DNA from: Sphingomonas psychrotolerans
Lineage (GTDB): Bacteria; Pseudomonadota; Alphaproteobacteria; Sphingomonadales; Sphingomonadaceae
Length of the DNA: 64,000 nucleotides
Direction: 5' to 3'
Assembly (NCBI RefSeq): GCF_002796605.1
Contig: NZ_CP024923.1
Span: 4,818,991 to 4,882,990, forward strand
The notes under the pieces were generated by a model, which worked only from the letters and a program-made list of their open reading frames with translations, was not told where the DNA came from and made no database searches. The position numbers and the translations under genes are program-made. This document shows, piece by piece, positions 26,644-35,338 of this stretch (position 1 is the stretch's first letter; the number at the start of each line of letters is the position of its first letter).

Positions 26644-26772
26644 AAAATCCCCGGAAGGCGCGGGTGAGTAACCGACCGTTGGATGTGATACAAGGCCGCA
26701 GCCGACTCTGGCGCAGGCGCAGAAATTCGCCTACGGCGCCTCATCTCCTATTTCGCTAGAGTATGTTTCCCG
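26644..26772. promoter_or_regulatory. Divergent promoter region
   Basis: About 130 bases separate the starts of two glycosyltransferase genes transcribed in opposite directions, so two promoters are expected here. No boxes were assigned. Confidence 0.35.
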
Positions 26773-27519
26773 ATGATTGCCCGTAAATTGGTCTTCGGCT
26801 TTGATATCGTGCAGGCCGATGCAGACGAGCTTGCCCGGGCATTGCTGGACCAGGCGCAAGAGCGTCGCGGGACACGGGTCGTCTGCATCAATCCGCATTC
26901 GATAGAGACTGCCCAGAACGACGCCGAGTTCGATTCCGCGCTGCGTAATGCGGATGTCCGGCTTTGCGACGGCGTCGGCATTGTCGTCGCAGCAGGTCTC
27001 TTCTTGCGCCAGCGACTGAAGCGGCTTACCGGTCCGGCTCTTTTCACAGCCGTAAATACCGAACTGGGCCGTCGCGGCGGATCCGTGCTGCTTTTGGGTG
27101 GCGTCGGCGAATGGAACGAACGGTTGCTCGCCCAACTGGTCGAGCAGAACCCGGGGCTTCGCGCGACAGCCTACGCGCCCCCGTTCAAATCGCGCTTCGA
27201 GCCGGAAGACATCAACGCGATGCAGGACGAGATAGACCGTTGCAAGCCGGATGTCTTGTGGGTCGGGGTCGGATCGCCCAAACAGGAAAAGTTGATGGCG
27301 ATGCTGGATGGTCCCAGTTTCGGGGTTGCGGGCGCAGTGGGGGCGGCCTTCGATTTCTCCTCGGGGCGCGTCAAACGCGCTCCCTCGATCGTTCGCAATC
27401 TCGGGTTGGAATGGGCCTATCGGCTCATGCAGCAGCCCCGGCGGCTCGGTGCCCGGACGTTCCGCTCCGCTCCGCGGTTCCTTGCTCTCGCGTACAAGCT
27501 GCGGGGAGCGCGAGAGTGA
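26773..27519 (+). CDS. WecG/TagA/CpsF-family (GT26) glycosyltransferase
   Basis: 248 aa, normal size. VCINPHSIETAQNDAEFDSALRNADVRLCDGVGIVVAA, then RLTGPALF, GGSVLLLGGVGEWNE, DVLWVGVGSPKQEKLMA and VAGAVGAAFDFSSGRVKRAPSIVRNLGLEWAYRLMQQPRR match the GT26 signature. Family members add ManNAc(A) or a related sugar to a lipid-linked acceptor; the wecB/wecC pair at 35-37 kb could supply UDP-ManNAcA. First gene of a three-gene rightward operon. Confidence 0.94.
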   Translation: MIARKLVFGFDIVQADADELARALLDQAQERRGTRVVCINPHSIETAQNDAEFDSALRNADVRLCDGVGIVVAAGLFLRQRLKRLTGPALFTAVNTELGRRGGSVLLLGGVGEWNERLLAQLVEQNPGLRATAYAPPFKSRFEPEDINAMQDEIDRCKPDVLWVGVGSPKQEKLMAMLDGPSFGVAGAVGAAFDFSSGRVKRAPSIVRNLGLEWAYRLMQQPRRLGARTFRSAPRFLALAYKLRGARE

Positions 27520-28367
27520 GGTCCACCATTGCGGTTGTGCTGACTGTCCACAATCGCCGTGACAAGACGGAGGCAATGCTCCGGACGCTCATCGAGCAGC
27601 CGAACTCCGCGTTTCCGCTGCACTTCTATATTACGGACGACGGTTCTAACGACGGGTCGGCGGAAGCGGTCCTCGCAGTGACCCCAAATGCCAAGATCTT
27701 GCCCGGGGATGGAAGCTTGTTCTGGGCGGGCGGGATGCGCCTCGCCCTCGATGCCGCCCGGCAAGACGGGCACGCCCTCTACTTGCTGGTAAACGACGAT
27801 GTCGTGTTCGATCGCGACATGCTTGACCGCATGATCGCCGCGACCGATGCGACGCCGGCCCGACCTTGCATCATGGTCGGTTCGGTTCGCGGGGAAGATG
27901 GCGCGACAAGCTATGGCGGGTTCATGCGCGAGACCGGCTTGGGCGTGCGGCTGGCGCGCGTCGAGCCAGACGCTCACAGCAGCGTGCCGATTGCCACCTT
28001 CAATGCCAATTGCGTGCTCCTCGACGCGGCGGCGGTTGAGCGCCTCGACGGACTCGATCCAATATTTACCCATGCGCTGGCCGACATCGATCTCGGACTT
28101 CGCGCACGTTCGGCGGGCATTCCTGTGTGGCTCGCACCTGGCCATGTCGGTGCCTGCGCTCTCAATACGGGAACATTGATACCAGCGGTGCCGGTCGGCT
28201 GGCGCGCCTTTGTCCGGCGCGTTCTCTCGCCGAAGGGGCTGCCGTCGCGCGAGTGGATGCTGTATAACCGGCGCCACGCGGGGGCCTCTTGGCCGATTCC
28301 TTTCCTTGGCGCCTATGTGAAGCTAGCCGCTCGCTACGCCTTGTCACGATGGAAAAGTTTGACGTGA
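27516..28367 (+). CDS. Family 2 glycosyltransferase
   Basis: 283 aa from a GTG start that overlaps the stop of the preceding gene by 4 bases (GTGA). IAVVLTVHNRRDKTEAMLRTL and YITDDGSNDGSAEAVL are the GT2 nucleotide-sugar pocket; YLLVNDDVVFDRDML provides the DXD-like NDD. FNANCVLLDAAAVERLDGLDP, then HALADIDLGLRARSAGI are typical GT2 acceptor-side motifs. The frame stays open upstream, but that part overlaps the GT26 gene and is not coding. It likely adds one residue of the repeat unit. Confidence 0.92.
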   Translation: MRSTIAVVLTVHNRRDKTEAMLRTLIEQPNSAFPLHFYITDDGSNDGSAEAVLAVTPNAKILPGDGSLFWAGGMRLALDAARQDGHALYLLVNDDVVFDRDMLDRMIAATDATPARPCIMVGSVRGEDGATSYGGFMRETGLGVRLARVEPDAHSSVPIATFNANCVLLDAAAVERLDGLDPIFTHALADIDLGLRARSAGIPVWLAPGHVGACALNTGTLIPAVPVGWRAFVRRVLSPKGLPSREWMLYNRRHAGASWPIPFLGAYVKLAARYALSRWKSLT

Positions 28368-29599
28368 ATTCACCGGCCCTCGCAAATCCCTCGGATATCC
28401 TGCTGAGGACGCGCCCGCTGTGGCTTGCGGGTTTCGCGTTGATATGCATCTCGCTGCTGTGGGCGTCGGTGCTGGGCGGAATGCTCATGCTCACTTTGAT
28501 TGCAACGGCGCTGGCCGCCCCATCGCGGCGTGCCGAGATGCTCGCGCTCCTGGGAACGCTGACAGTCGTTGCATTTACGCTGTTCAAGCGGCCCGAGGGC
28601 GACGAATATTACTATCTGCTCTATATTGATCGCGTTCGCGGATATGGCGCCGGGTGGCTGACCCAAGACTCTATTTTCTCAGTGCGTGACACCGAGCCGC
28701 TGTTCAAATTATTCGTGTTCGTGGTGTCGAAGCTTGAATACGGAAAGCTGATTTTCATCGTGGTGCTGATCGGCGTCGTTTATTATCTTGCGACACGCAG
28801 CTTGGTCGCGGTTGCCAAGATCCTGAATGCCAATGCCGTACCGCTGCTGCTGGTAACGTTTCTCATCTCGATCAACGTGTTCGGTGCCGCCCAGCTAATG
28901 CGGCAGTATCTCGCGATGTCCATCGCTTGCGTGAGCATTGTCTTCATTTTTCAGGGCCGCGACCGGTGGGCGGTGATCGTCGTGCTGCTGAGTGCGACCG
29001 TGCACAATGCCAACGCGATCATCTTGCTTCCCGTGCTTGCCGCACTCGCGATCGAACGCTGGCCGCGGCTAACGCTGCTCGGTCTCGCCGCGGTCACATT
29101 GTTGGGATATTTTTATCTCAGCCGCACGCAAATTCTTATAGTCGGCGGCGCGACCGATGCAGAGCGGTGGCTGGCAGCGTTCGCCAAGGACGATGGCTCG
29201 ATTCCGATCTGGCTGATCGCGTTGGACGGCGCGATGCTGGTCATGCTGACCTTCCTTTGGGCGACTGCACGTGGAACGGACCCGTATCTCCAGCGCTTCA
29301 TCGGCTTCGCGCTTGGGTTGGCGGGCGCGGTCATCATCGTTTCCTCCCAAAGCCTGCTGTTCCTGCGGACCTATGTGGCGATCGAGTTCTTTCGGCCGTT
29401 CATGCTCCTCATGCTGCTGCGGCAGTTGCGCCTCGAGCGGGATGCGCTCGTAGGTACGGTGCTCGCACTGCTCGCCGTGGGATATTTCGTCTACCGCCTG
29501 AACAATGTGGTGTTCGACTACGGTGGCACCACGGAGGATATCGTCGGCATCGGCGTCGAGGATCTGCTCGCCAGGCTCCAGCTTTTCGACCTCAGATAG
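28349..29599 (+). CDS. EpsG-like polysaccharide polymerase (Wzy-type)
   Basis: 416 aa from ATG 28349 (MEKFDVNSPALANPSD). About ten transmembrane segments are visible. The segment FKRPEGDEYYYLLYID, then DTEPLFKLFVFVVSKL, and later AAQLMRQYLAMSIA match the EpsG family, where a short first loop (D..YY..Y) and a RQ..A motif recur. It probably joins repeat units in the periplasm. It overlaps the preceding glycosyltransferase gene by 19 bases and is followed by an IS relic. Confidence 0.85.
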   Translation: MEKFDVNSPALANPSDILLRTRPLWLAGFALICISLLWASVLGGMLMLTLIATALAAPSRRAEMLALLGTLTVVAFTLFKRPEGDEYYYLLYIDRVRGYGAGWLTQDSIFSVRDTEPLFKLFVFVVSKLEYGKLIFIVVLIGVVYYLATRSLVAVAKILNANAVPLLLVTFLISINVFGAAQLMRQYLAMSIACVSIVFIFQGRDRWAVIVVLLSATVHNANAIILLPVLAALAIERWPRLTLLGLAAVTLLGYFYLSRTQILIVGGATDAERWLAAFAKDDGSIPIWLIALDGAMLVMLTFLWATARGTDPYLQRFIGFALGLAGAVIIVSSQSLLFLRTYVAIEFFRPFMLLMLLRQLRLERDALVGTVLALLAVGYFVYRLNNVVFDYGGTTEDIVGIGVEDLLARLQLFDLR

Positions 29600-29631
29600 A
29601 TTCAGCATTTTGGCGGGCGCAGCTTCGCTCG

Positions 29632-30358
29632 TCGGTTTTGGGCTGGTGGCATCCGCTCCGCAGGAAGGCCTGGGCGGAGATAGAGCCGCATCTTCCTGAA
29701 AGCCGCGCGTGGATGATCGCTGGGTGATCTCGGGTATCTTGCATGTACTCAAGACCGGCTGCCTATGGCCTGCCGACGACGAGCTACAGTTGCTGGGCCG
29801 GGCAGGGCATCTGGCAAAGATTGTTCGAGAAGATCGCAGCGGCTGGGCCGGTGCCGACGAACTGTCGATCGACAGCAGTCACGTCAAGGCACACCGCTCG
29901 GCAGCAGGCTCAAAAAGGGGGAGTGGCAAGAAGCGATCGGCCACTCGCGCGGTGGCAGGACCTGCAAGATCCACTGCCTGGCCGATGATCGCGGCAGACC
30001 GGTCGCCCTCGCGCTGACACCCGGCAACATTGCCGACATCTCGATGGCGATCCCGCTGCTGGAGGCCGCCAGACCCGCCCCCAGACTGCTCGCCGACAAG
30101 GCCTATGATGCCGGCAGTCTGCGCAACTGGCTCAGACGACACCGCATCAAGGCCGGTATCCCCTCCACCGCATCCCGCCGAAAGCCATACCCCCTCGACA
30201 AACGCATCTATCGACGCAGAAACGTCATCGAGCGCCTGTTCTGCCGCCTCAAGAACTGGCGACGCATCGCCACCCGATACGATCGACACGCCGCAAATTA
30301 CCTCGCCGCCATCGCTCTCGTCGCCGCCGTTACCGAGTGGGTCAAATGAGTCCCCAAC
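29632..30358 (+). mobile_element. Decayed IS5-family element (IS427-like), left end lost
   Basis: The right end (CCCCAAC next to CTAG 30359-30362) is identical to that of the second element at 52430-52812. The body encodes a recognisable but broken transposase. No matching left inverted repeat (GTTGAGAGCT) was found near 29600-29640, so the left terminus seems deleted. The right flanking CTAG contains the stop codon of the flippase gene on the minus strand. Confidence 0.8.
29640..30349 (+). pseudogene. IS5-family transposase remnant with several frameshifts
   Basis: Pieces in different frames join to one transposase: KAWAEIEPHLP, VISGILHVLKTGCLW, LFEKIAAAGPVP, DELSIDSSHVKAHRSAAGSK, GGRTCKIHCLADDRGRPVAL, LTPGNIADISMAIPLLEAARP, LLADKAYDAGSLRNWLRR and ERLFCRLKNWRRIATRYD. 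These cover the DDE catalytic regions (IDSSHVK, ADKAYD, ERLFCRLK). At least three frame changes, and the loss of the region after EPHLP, make it inactive. Confidence 0.85.
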
Positions 30359-31864
30359 CTAGCTCGCCGATCTGGGAAGGATCGCCCGCATGCGTGTCCA
30401 CAACGCGCGATATACCGGTTGATGCCAAAGCATGGCAGCGGCGACGATGCCGACAAGGGCGGGGCCCGCGGCGAACTGAATGAGCGTGGGAGCCGTGAGA
30501 TGGATGGCAAACGCGATGCAAGCCGTAGCGCCGACAAGCATGGCCGAAGCAAGCGGGAGCGCTTCGAACGGGATGCAATCTCGCAGCGAAATGTGATGTT
30601 CGAGGTGAAACGCAATCAGTGTCACGCCTCCTCCAAGCGCAAGGCCAAGCGCCGAGCCGATCAGGACACCCGCTCCGCCGAATGCCAGGCCTAGAGCCCA
30701 AGCGAAGATCAGGTTGAGCACGCCTATCGTCAACTGGGCCGTGACCGCCCAGCGTAGGCGGCCGACTGCCAGATAGAGAAAGTAAGAGGGCCCCACCATC
30801 GTATTTGCCCACCAGCCGAGCCAGCAAAGCGTAGCGATCGCCAGGAAGGCAGGCTCGAAATGCCCGAGCCAGAGCGTGAGTACAAACGGCAGGGCTGCAC
30901 CGATCACGCCGTAATAAGCGAATGCCGTCACGAACAGGAACCTGAACGACTGGATATATACGCGGCGCACGTCCCCGTGCCGGTCGGAAGAGGTTTCGAG
31001 ACGTCCGGCGACGAACGGAACCAGCGCGTTGTACGCCGAGACGATCATGGACCGGAACTGCAGCATCATCCGGTTCGCCATTTCATAATAGCCGGTAAAG
31101 GCCAGTCCACCGAAATAGGTGAGCAGCACTTTCACGGTGGGATCGAACAGCAACTGGCCCACCGCCGCTACCTGCAAGCCGCCACCGTATTTGACCAGTT
31201 CGCGCGCCCGCTTCCGATCCCATGTCCACCAGGCGGCAAGCGGTTGACGTATCTGGCGGATTGCGATCACGGCGGCGACGACAAGCGTAAAACAAGCGGT
31301 GATGATCTGAACCGGACCAAGACCCAACACTCCATGCGCCGGCACCAGGACGAGCGCTGCAACGAGTTGGACGATCGAACCGCCCAATTGCGTCGTTGCG
31401 CGCAGGTCCATGCGCTGCATCCCGTCCAGTGCGCTGAGGAACACGTTCGCAATCGTCGTCAGCACGAGGGAGGCGACGGCGTAGCGCAGCAGAACCAGGC
31501 CGTTGGGTAGCATCTCCTGAGGAAGGGCTTTCTCGAGCCCAATCTGAAAAATAGGATAGAGGAGTGCCGACGCGAGCAAGATCATTCCGGTGACGAGCGC
31601 GAGCGACATACCGATAGTCACGGCAGCCTTGCGGCCATCTCCGCGGCCCAGATCGGCGGCCACGAAGCGCACGACACCGCCGCCAAGCCCCATTTCCGAA
31701 AGACGGGCGACCGAGGTGCTGGCCATTACCAGCGACCACAAACCGACGTCCGCGATCGTGATGAAATGGATAAGTACGCGATACAGTGCAAACAGCAGAA
31801 CCGCTGATATGCCGACCTGAGCAACCGAAAAGGCTGCGTTTCGGCCGAGTATGCCGAGGCTCAT
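30359..31864 (-). CDS. Wzx-type polysaccharide flippase
   Basis: 501 aa, 12-14 hydrophobic helices. Starts MSLGILGRNAAFSVAQVGISAVLLFALYR, then STSVARLSEMGLGGGVVRFVA, as in the MATE/MOP polysaccharide transporter family. It should translocate the undecaprenyl-linked repeat unit across the inner membrane. ATG at 31864 overlaps the stop of the methyltransferase gene by 4 bases. Its own stop TAG lies within the CTAG bordering the IS relic. Confidence 0.93.
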   Translation of the reverse strand: MSLGILGRNAAFSVAQVGISAVLLFALYRVLIHFITIADVGLWSLVMASTSVARLSEMGLGGGVVRFVAADLGRGDGRKAAVTIGMSLALVTGMILLASALLYPIFQIGLEKALPQEMLPNGLVLLRYAVASLVLTTIANVFLSALDGMQRMDLRATTQLGGSIVQLVAALVLVPAHGVLGLGPVQIITACFTLVVAAVIAIRQIRQPLAAWWTWDRKRARELVKYGGGLQVAAVGQLLFDPTVKVLLTYFGGLAFTGYYEMANRMMLQFRSMIVSAYNALVPFVAGRLETSSDRHGDVRRVYIQSFRFLFVTAFAYYGVIGAALPFVLTLWLGHFEPAFLAIATLCWLGWWANTMVGPSYFLYLAVGRLRWAVTAQLTIGVLNLIFAWALGLAFGGAGVLIGSALGLALGGGVTLIAFHLEHHISLRDCIPFEALPLASAMLVGATACIAFAIHLTAPTLIQFAAGPALVGIVAAAMLWHQPVYRALWTRMRAILPRSAS

Positions 31865-32775
31865 TCGGTCTCTCGGGTAAACTGTACCAGGAAATGGTCC
31901 ATCGCGGTGGGCCAGAGGACCGGATATCCCAGCTTCTCTTCGTGAGAAACCTTTCCACGGATGCGCCGCAGCGAGGATATTAGCCAAGGCGCGGCGATGA
32001 AGAGAACGTTCTTCAACGAATCGAGGGCGCGCCGGGCCGGGCCACCAGTGGCGCGGCGATACCGGACAATGCTCTCGACTATCAGACCCGTCTTCCCGGC
32101 GGCGGCATCACACCAGCTCGGATTCAAGAATACGAGGTGCTCCGCGCAGATGCAGTAGGCATTGCGCGACTTGAGCAAGCGGAACGGAAACGAATCGGTG
32201 TTGCCGGTGGCGACGATGAGTTTGCCCCCGGGTCGCAGCGATTCGCTGCATGCGTGGAGCAACGCGAGGGGGTCGGAAACATGTTCGAAGATGTCGAAGG
32301 CGGTGATCGCATCGAATGACGCGGGATTGTCCGCGAGCGCCGTGAAATCGTGGCCGACTATTTTCACGCCACTCTCGCCCGCGCGCGTGGCAGCGGCCCG
32401 ATTCACTTCGATGCCGTAACGATCCCAACGCTCTCCAATGCTCTCCAGAAACCGGCCGTCATAGCATCCAAGGTCGAGAATCTTTCCAGATTCTGGCAAA
32501 GCCGACTTGGCTAGACTCCAATCAACGCGTTCCTCGAGCGGCGTTTCCCACGCCTCGGCGGTGCCGGTATCATATAACTTATCAAGTTGCGCCTTCGACA
32601 GGCTGGGTGCGCGATACCAGAGGCTGCAGCCGAGGCACTGCCACAACTGGCCTCCGGGGATAGGATCGACGGGGGTGCCGGCAAATTCGACAGCAGCGGG
32701 TATCGGTCCGAGCAGTTTTCGACGATCCGAATCGCAGCTAGGGCAATTGGCTGTCGACGCTTGTCGAGGGGTCAT
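31861..32775 (-). CDS. Class I methyltransferase with N-terminal zinc-ribbon-like motif
   Basis: 304 aa. The N-terminus has CPSCDSDRRK and, 30 residues on, LWQCLGCSLWYR (two CxxC pairs), as in sugar C-methyltransferase-like proteins. The SAM domain follows with KILDLGCYDGRFLESIGERW (motif I), YGIEVNRAAA and FDAITAFDIFEHVSDPLALLHACSESLRPGGKLIVATGN. It likely modifies a sugar precursor or lipid-linked intermediate. Coupled by 4-base overlaps to both neighbours. Confidence 0.9.
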   Translation of the reverse strand: MTPRQASTANCPSCDSDRRKLLGPIPAAVEFAGTPVDPIPGGQLWQCLGCSLWYRAPSLSKAQLDKLYDTGTAEAWETPLEERVDWSLAKSALPESGKILDLGCYDGRFLESIGERWDRYGIEVNRAAATRAGESGVKIVGHDFTALADNPASFDAITAFDIFEHVSDPLALLHACSESLRPGGKLIVATGNTDSFPFRLLKSRNAYCICAEHLVFLNPSWCDAAAGKTGLIVESIVRYRRATGGPARRALDSLKNVLFIAAPWLISSLRRIRGKVSHEEKLGYPVLWPTAMDHFLVQFTRETE

Positions 32776-33485
32776 TGGCGAAGAAAGACTGCGTCAATGT
32801 ACAAGACTTTTCCACCCTCGCCATAAACCTGGTTGAGGTTTCCGGAGTAGCTCATGCCACCGGCGCGCGCCAAATCCAGGACCTCCTCGAAGGTGCTCTG
32901 ACCCTCGTAGAGGGATTCGAGGCATATTTCGGTGATGATGCCGTTCGCACGGGCGATCGTGCCAGGAGCGCCGCGCAGCACAGCGGCTTCGAAACCCTGA
33001 ACGTCCAGCTTCAACAGCAGGTTATCGCCGATATCGTCCTTCAATCCTGAAACGAAGTCATCGAGGCGCTGAATCTCCACAGACTGTGAAGACTGATCCT
33101 TGGTTACCGGATACAGATCGTGCGAAATATCCGTTGTCTTAAGCAACGAAGAGGATGGTGTATGATGTGGATGAACCGCCATCTCGACCGACCCAGCAGA
33201 ATCACCTAAGGCAATATGAACCGGAACGGCGTTGCCGTCGGCATCGCACCAGCTTTTGAGCTTCGCATAAGCGGCGTCCACCGGCTCGAAACAATATAGT
33301 TTGCTCGAAGGGAAGCGACGACGAGCTTCTCGCGCGAATTGACCTTCGTTTGCGCCGATATCGAAGATCGTCGTGAAAGGGAAATCGCCGAGCCCAAGAT
33401 AGTGATGAAGCGGGTTTTGCGATTGCCTGATAACGTGAAGACCGAATTTCTCTGCGAAATTGCGCGCGGCACTCTTCAAAGTCAT
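32772..33485 (-). CDS. FkbM-family methyltransferase
   Basis: About 237 aa. TIFDIGANEGQFAREARRRFPSSKLYCFEPVDAAYAKL, then VEIQRLDDFVSG, NLLLKLDVQGFEAAVLRGAPG and ICLESLYEGQSTFEEVLDLARAGG are the FkbM motifs. FkbM enzymes O-methylate sugars. ATG 33485 (MTLKSAARN) has AAGGA 11 bases upstream and is preferred to a TTG at 33506. It is the first gene of the flippase operon. Confidence 0.92.
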   Translation of the reverse strand: MTLKSAARNFAEKFGLHVIRQSQNPLHHYLGLGDFPFTTIFDIGANEGQFAREARRRFPSSKLYCFEPVDAAYAKLKSWCDADGNAVPVHIALGDSAGSVEMAVHPHHTPSSSLLKTTDISHDLYPVTKDQSSQSVEIQRLDDFVSGLKDDIGDNLLLKLDVQGFEAAVLRGAPGTIARANGIITEICLESLYEGQSTFEEVLDLARAGGMSYSGNLNQVYGEGGKVLYIDAVFLRQ

Positions 33486-33554
33486 CGTGTCACTTATCCT
33501 TGGCAAATCGAGCGCCTGTCGCAGACGCTGTAGCTAGCGACCGGTCGAGATACA

Positions 33555-33574
33555 AGGCACCCCGAAGGGTGCCT
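33555..33574. terminator. Hairpin, possible weak terminator
   Basis: Perfect 8-bp arms AGGCACCC / GGGTGCCT around a CGAA loop lie between the small secreted protein gene and fkbM (both leftward). No T-run is attached, so it may instead be a processing or attenuation element ahead of the flippase operon. Confidence 0.45.
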
Positions 33575-33660
33575 CAATCGACATGAAGCCACCACGATTC
33601 CGTTTGCAGAACCTCGACGTCGGCGCAGGCTCGATCGGCTGAATACCGGACGCAATAAAA

Positions 33661-33688
33661 AAGTGACGGCCCGAAGGGGCCGTCACTT
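33661..33688. terminator. Strong hairpin terminator after the small membrane protein gene
   Basis: 12-bp perfect arms (AAGTGACGGCCC / GGGCCGTCACTT) around a 4-base GAAG loop. On the minus strand the hairpin is followed by TTTTTTATTG, a fitting U-tract. It lies 24 bases past the stop at 33713. Confidence 0.85.
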
Positions 33689-33712
33689 CTAATTCCGGAA
33701 AATCCGAACAGA

Positions 33713-33934
33713 CTAGGGGCTGTCGGGATCGTCGTCGTTGTTGGCGAGCGCAATAGCGCCGCCGATGATTGCGGCAGTGGCGAGCACGCCGATGATCACG
33801 GCCGGGGCCAGATCGCTATCCTTTTCGCTCGCCGTCGAGGCGCGCGAAAGCGACAGCTTGGAGGCCGGAGCCGCCACAACCGGGGTGGCGGCCATTGTAA
33901 CGACCGCAGCCGCCGTAAGAAGCTTTGACAACAT
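33713..33934 (-). CDS. Small exported membrane protein
   Basis: 73 aa. Start at 33934 follows a clear GAGGGAG site. A cleavable signal peptide (MLSKLLTAAAVVTMAATPVVAAPA) is followed by about 20 polar residues, a C-terminal membrane helix (APAVIIGVLATAAIIGGAIALA) and an acidic tail NNDDDPDSP. I do not recognise a named family. The position next to the flippase operon, and its own terminator, suggest an independently expressed envelope protein. Confidence 0.75.
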   Translation of the reverse strand: MLSKLLTAAAVVTMAATPVVAAPASKLSLSRASTASEKDSDLAPAVIIGVLATAAIIGGAIALANNDDDPDSP

Positions 33935-34255
33935 TATTCTACTCCCTCTTCGAGCTCCGGTGCTCTCGTCAGCCGACCCTATGACATAGGAGCCCGCTGA
34001 CAGCAACACCTCAAAATCCAAGCTCACGACAAACTTAGCGATGCCGTTGCTCGAACGCAACACTGGTTCGGTTGGCCCGAACTCTCTGCTCACGATGCAC
34101 GACCCGTGTCGCGAGCACACGCACTTTCATAACGCGCTGCAGCATTAGTGCCAAGGGGGTTAACGTAGGATGACCCGAATGTTCTGAATGCCCCAAGCGG
34201 CTGTTGCGCGGGCGGGGCACGCGGCGGACCTGTCGATTGCGGGAACCGACGGAGC
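33935..34255. other. Divergent intergenic region, no gene seen
   Basis: About 320 bases between the small membrane protein gene (leftward) and the M48 peptidase gene (rightward). It should hold both promoters. No repeat or small gene was supportable. Confidence 0.35.
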
Positions 34256-34270
34256 GTGACTAAAGGGGGT

Positions 34271-35329
34271 ATGGCATGCCTCCTCCGCTACACGGCTCGA
34301 TATGTTTGCAGGTTCCTCGTCTGGGCAATGGCGGCGGCGTCGTGTTTTGGCGCCGTAGCCGCGGCGGCAGAGGCGAAGCAGGCGGCGGATGTCTTCGAGG
34401 CCGTCAGAAAGGCAGATCTGGATCTGGGGCGAATCGGCTGGAAGCTGGCCACTGCCAACGCCGCGCTCTGCGACCGCCTCGAGCCCGGGCTAGGTTTTCA
34501 GCTCCACACGCTCGACCAGTTCGATGATTCGTCTCGCGATGCGGCGCGAAAGCACTTTGGATTTGCGTCAGCGGTTGCTGTCGAAGGCATATTTCCGGGG
34601 AGTCCAGCCGAGCGCGCGGGTCTTCATGTGGACGATTCGCTCCTGCATGTCGGAAACGTCGACATCGCAGCGATTGCGGGAAAGAGCGGGACGACCCAGC
34701 GGCTCGTTGCTACGCAACTGGCAATAGCCGCGCTCCCGCAGGGTCAGCCCATCGAGATTCAGGCGCTCCGGGCAGGCGAGATGGTGAAGGTCGTCGTCCA
34801 ACCGTTGCCGGCGTGCCGGAGCCGGTTCGAGCTCCGGATCGCGCGGGACTATAATGCCTCGGCCGACGGGACGATGGTCCAGATCAGCGCGCGCTTTCTC
34901 GATACCTATAGCGAAGAGCAGGTTGCTGCCGCGGTTGCCCACGAATTCTCCCACAACATCCTGCATCACCGGGAGCGGTTGGAAGCCCGCGGGGTGGATT
35001 TCGGCCTGCTTTCGGGGTTCGGCGCCAATGTGAAATATTTTCGCGAGACCGAGCTCCGCGCCGATCTCCTGTCGGTCTATCTGCTGGCGAACGCCGGATA
35101 TCCGCCGGGCGCGTCGATCGCATTCTGGCGCAGCTTCGGACCGAGCAAGGCCGGGGGCATCTTCCGCAGTCGCTCACACCCGCACTGGCGCGATCGGGTC
35201 GCGACGCTCGAAGGCGAGATTGCCCGCATGGAGAAGCTATCGGTGCGGCCGGTCATTCCCGTCTGGCTCGGTGAACGTGACCAGCCGCTCACCGGTGAAT
35301 GGCAGGCACTAATCGTTCGGCACCGTTGA
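34271..35329 (+). CDS. Exported M48-type metallopeptidase with PDZ-like domain
   Basis: 352 aa from ATG 34271. A signal peptide (FLVWAMAAASCFGAVAAAAEA) leads to a PDZ-like part (VAVEGIFPGSPAERAGLHVDDSLLHVGNVDI, about residues 95-125). The peptidase core has AAAVAHEFSHNILHH (HExxH zinc motif) and FRETELRADLLSVYLLANAGY (third ligand Glu). This is the M48 pattern of periplasmic quality-control proteases. The start is ambiguous (GTG 34256 possible), as neither has a well-spaced ribosome site. Confidence 0.85.
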   Translation: MACLLRYTARYVCRFLVWAMAAASCFGAVAAAAEAKQAADVFEAVRKADLDLGRIGWKLATANAALCDRLEPGLGFQLHTLDQFDDSSRDAARKHFGFASAVAVEGIFPGSPAERAGLHVDDSLLHVGNVDIAAIAGKSGTTQRLVATQLAIAALPQGQPIEIQALRAGEMVKVVVQPLPACRSRFELRIARDYNASADGTMVQISARFLDTYSEEQVAAAVAHEFSHNILHHRERLEARGVDFGLLSGFGANVKYFRETELRADLLSVYLLANAGYPPGASIAFWRSFGPSKAGGIFRSRSHPHWRDRVATLEGEIARMEKLSVRPVIPVWLGERDQPLTGEWQALIVRHR

Positions 35330-35338
35330 GGTGGCGGA

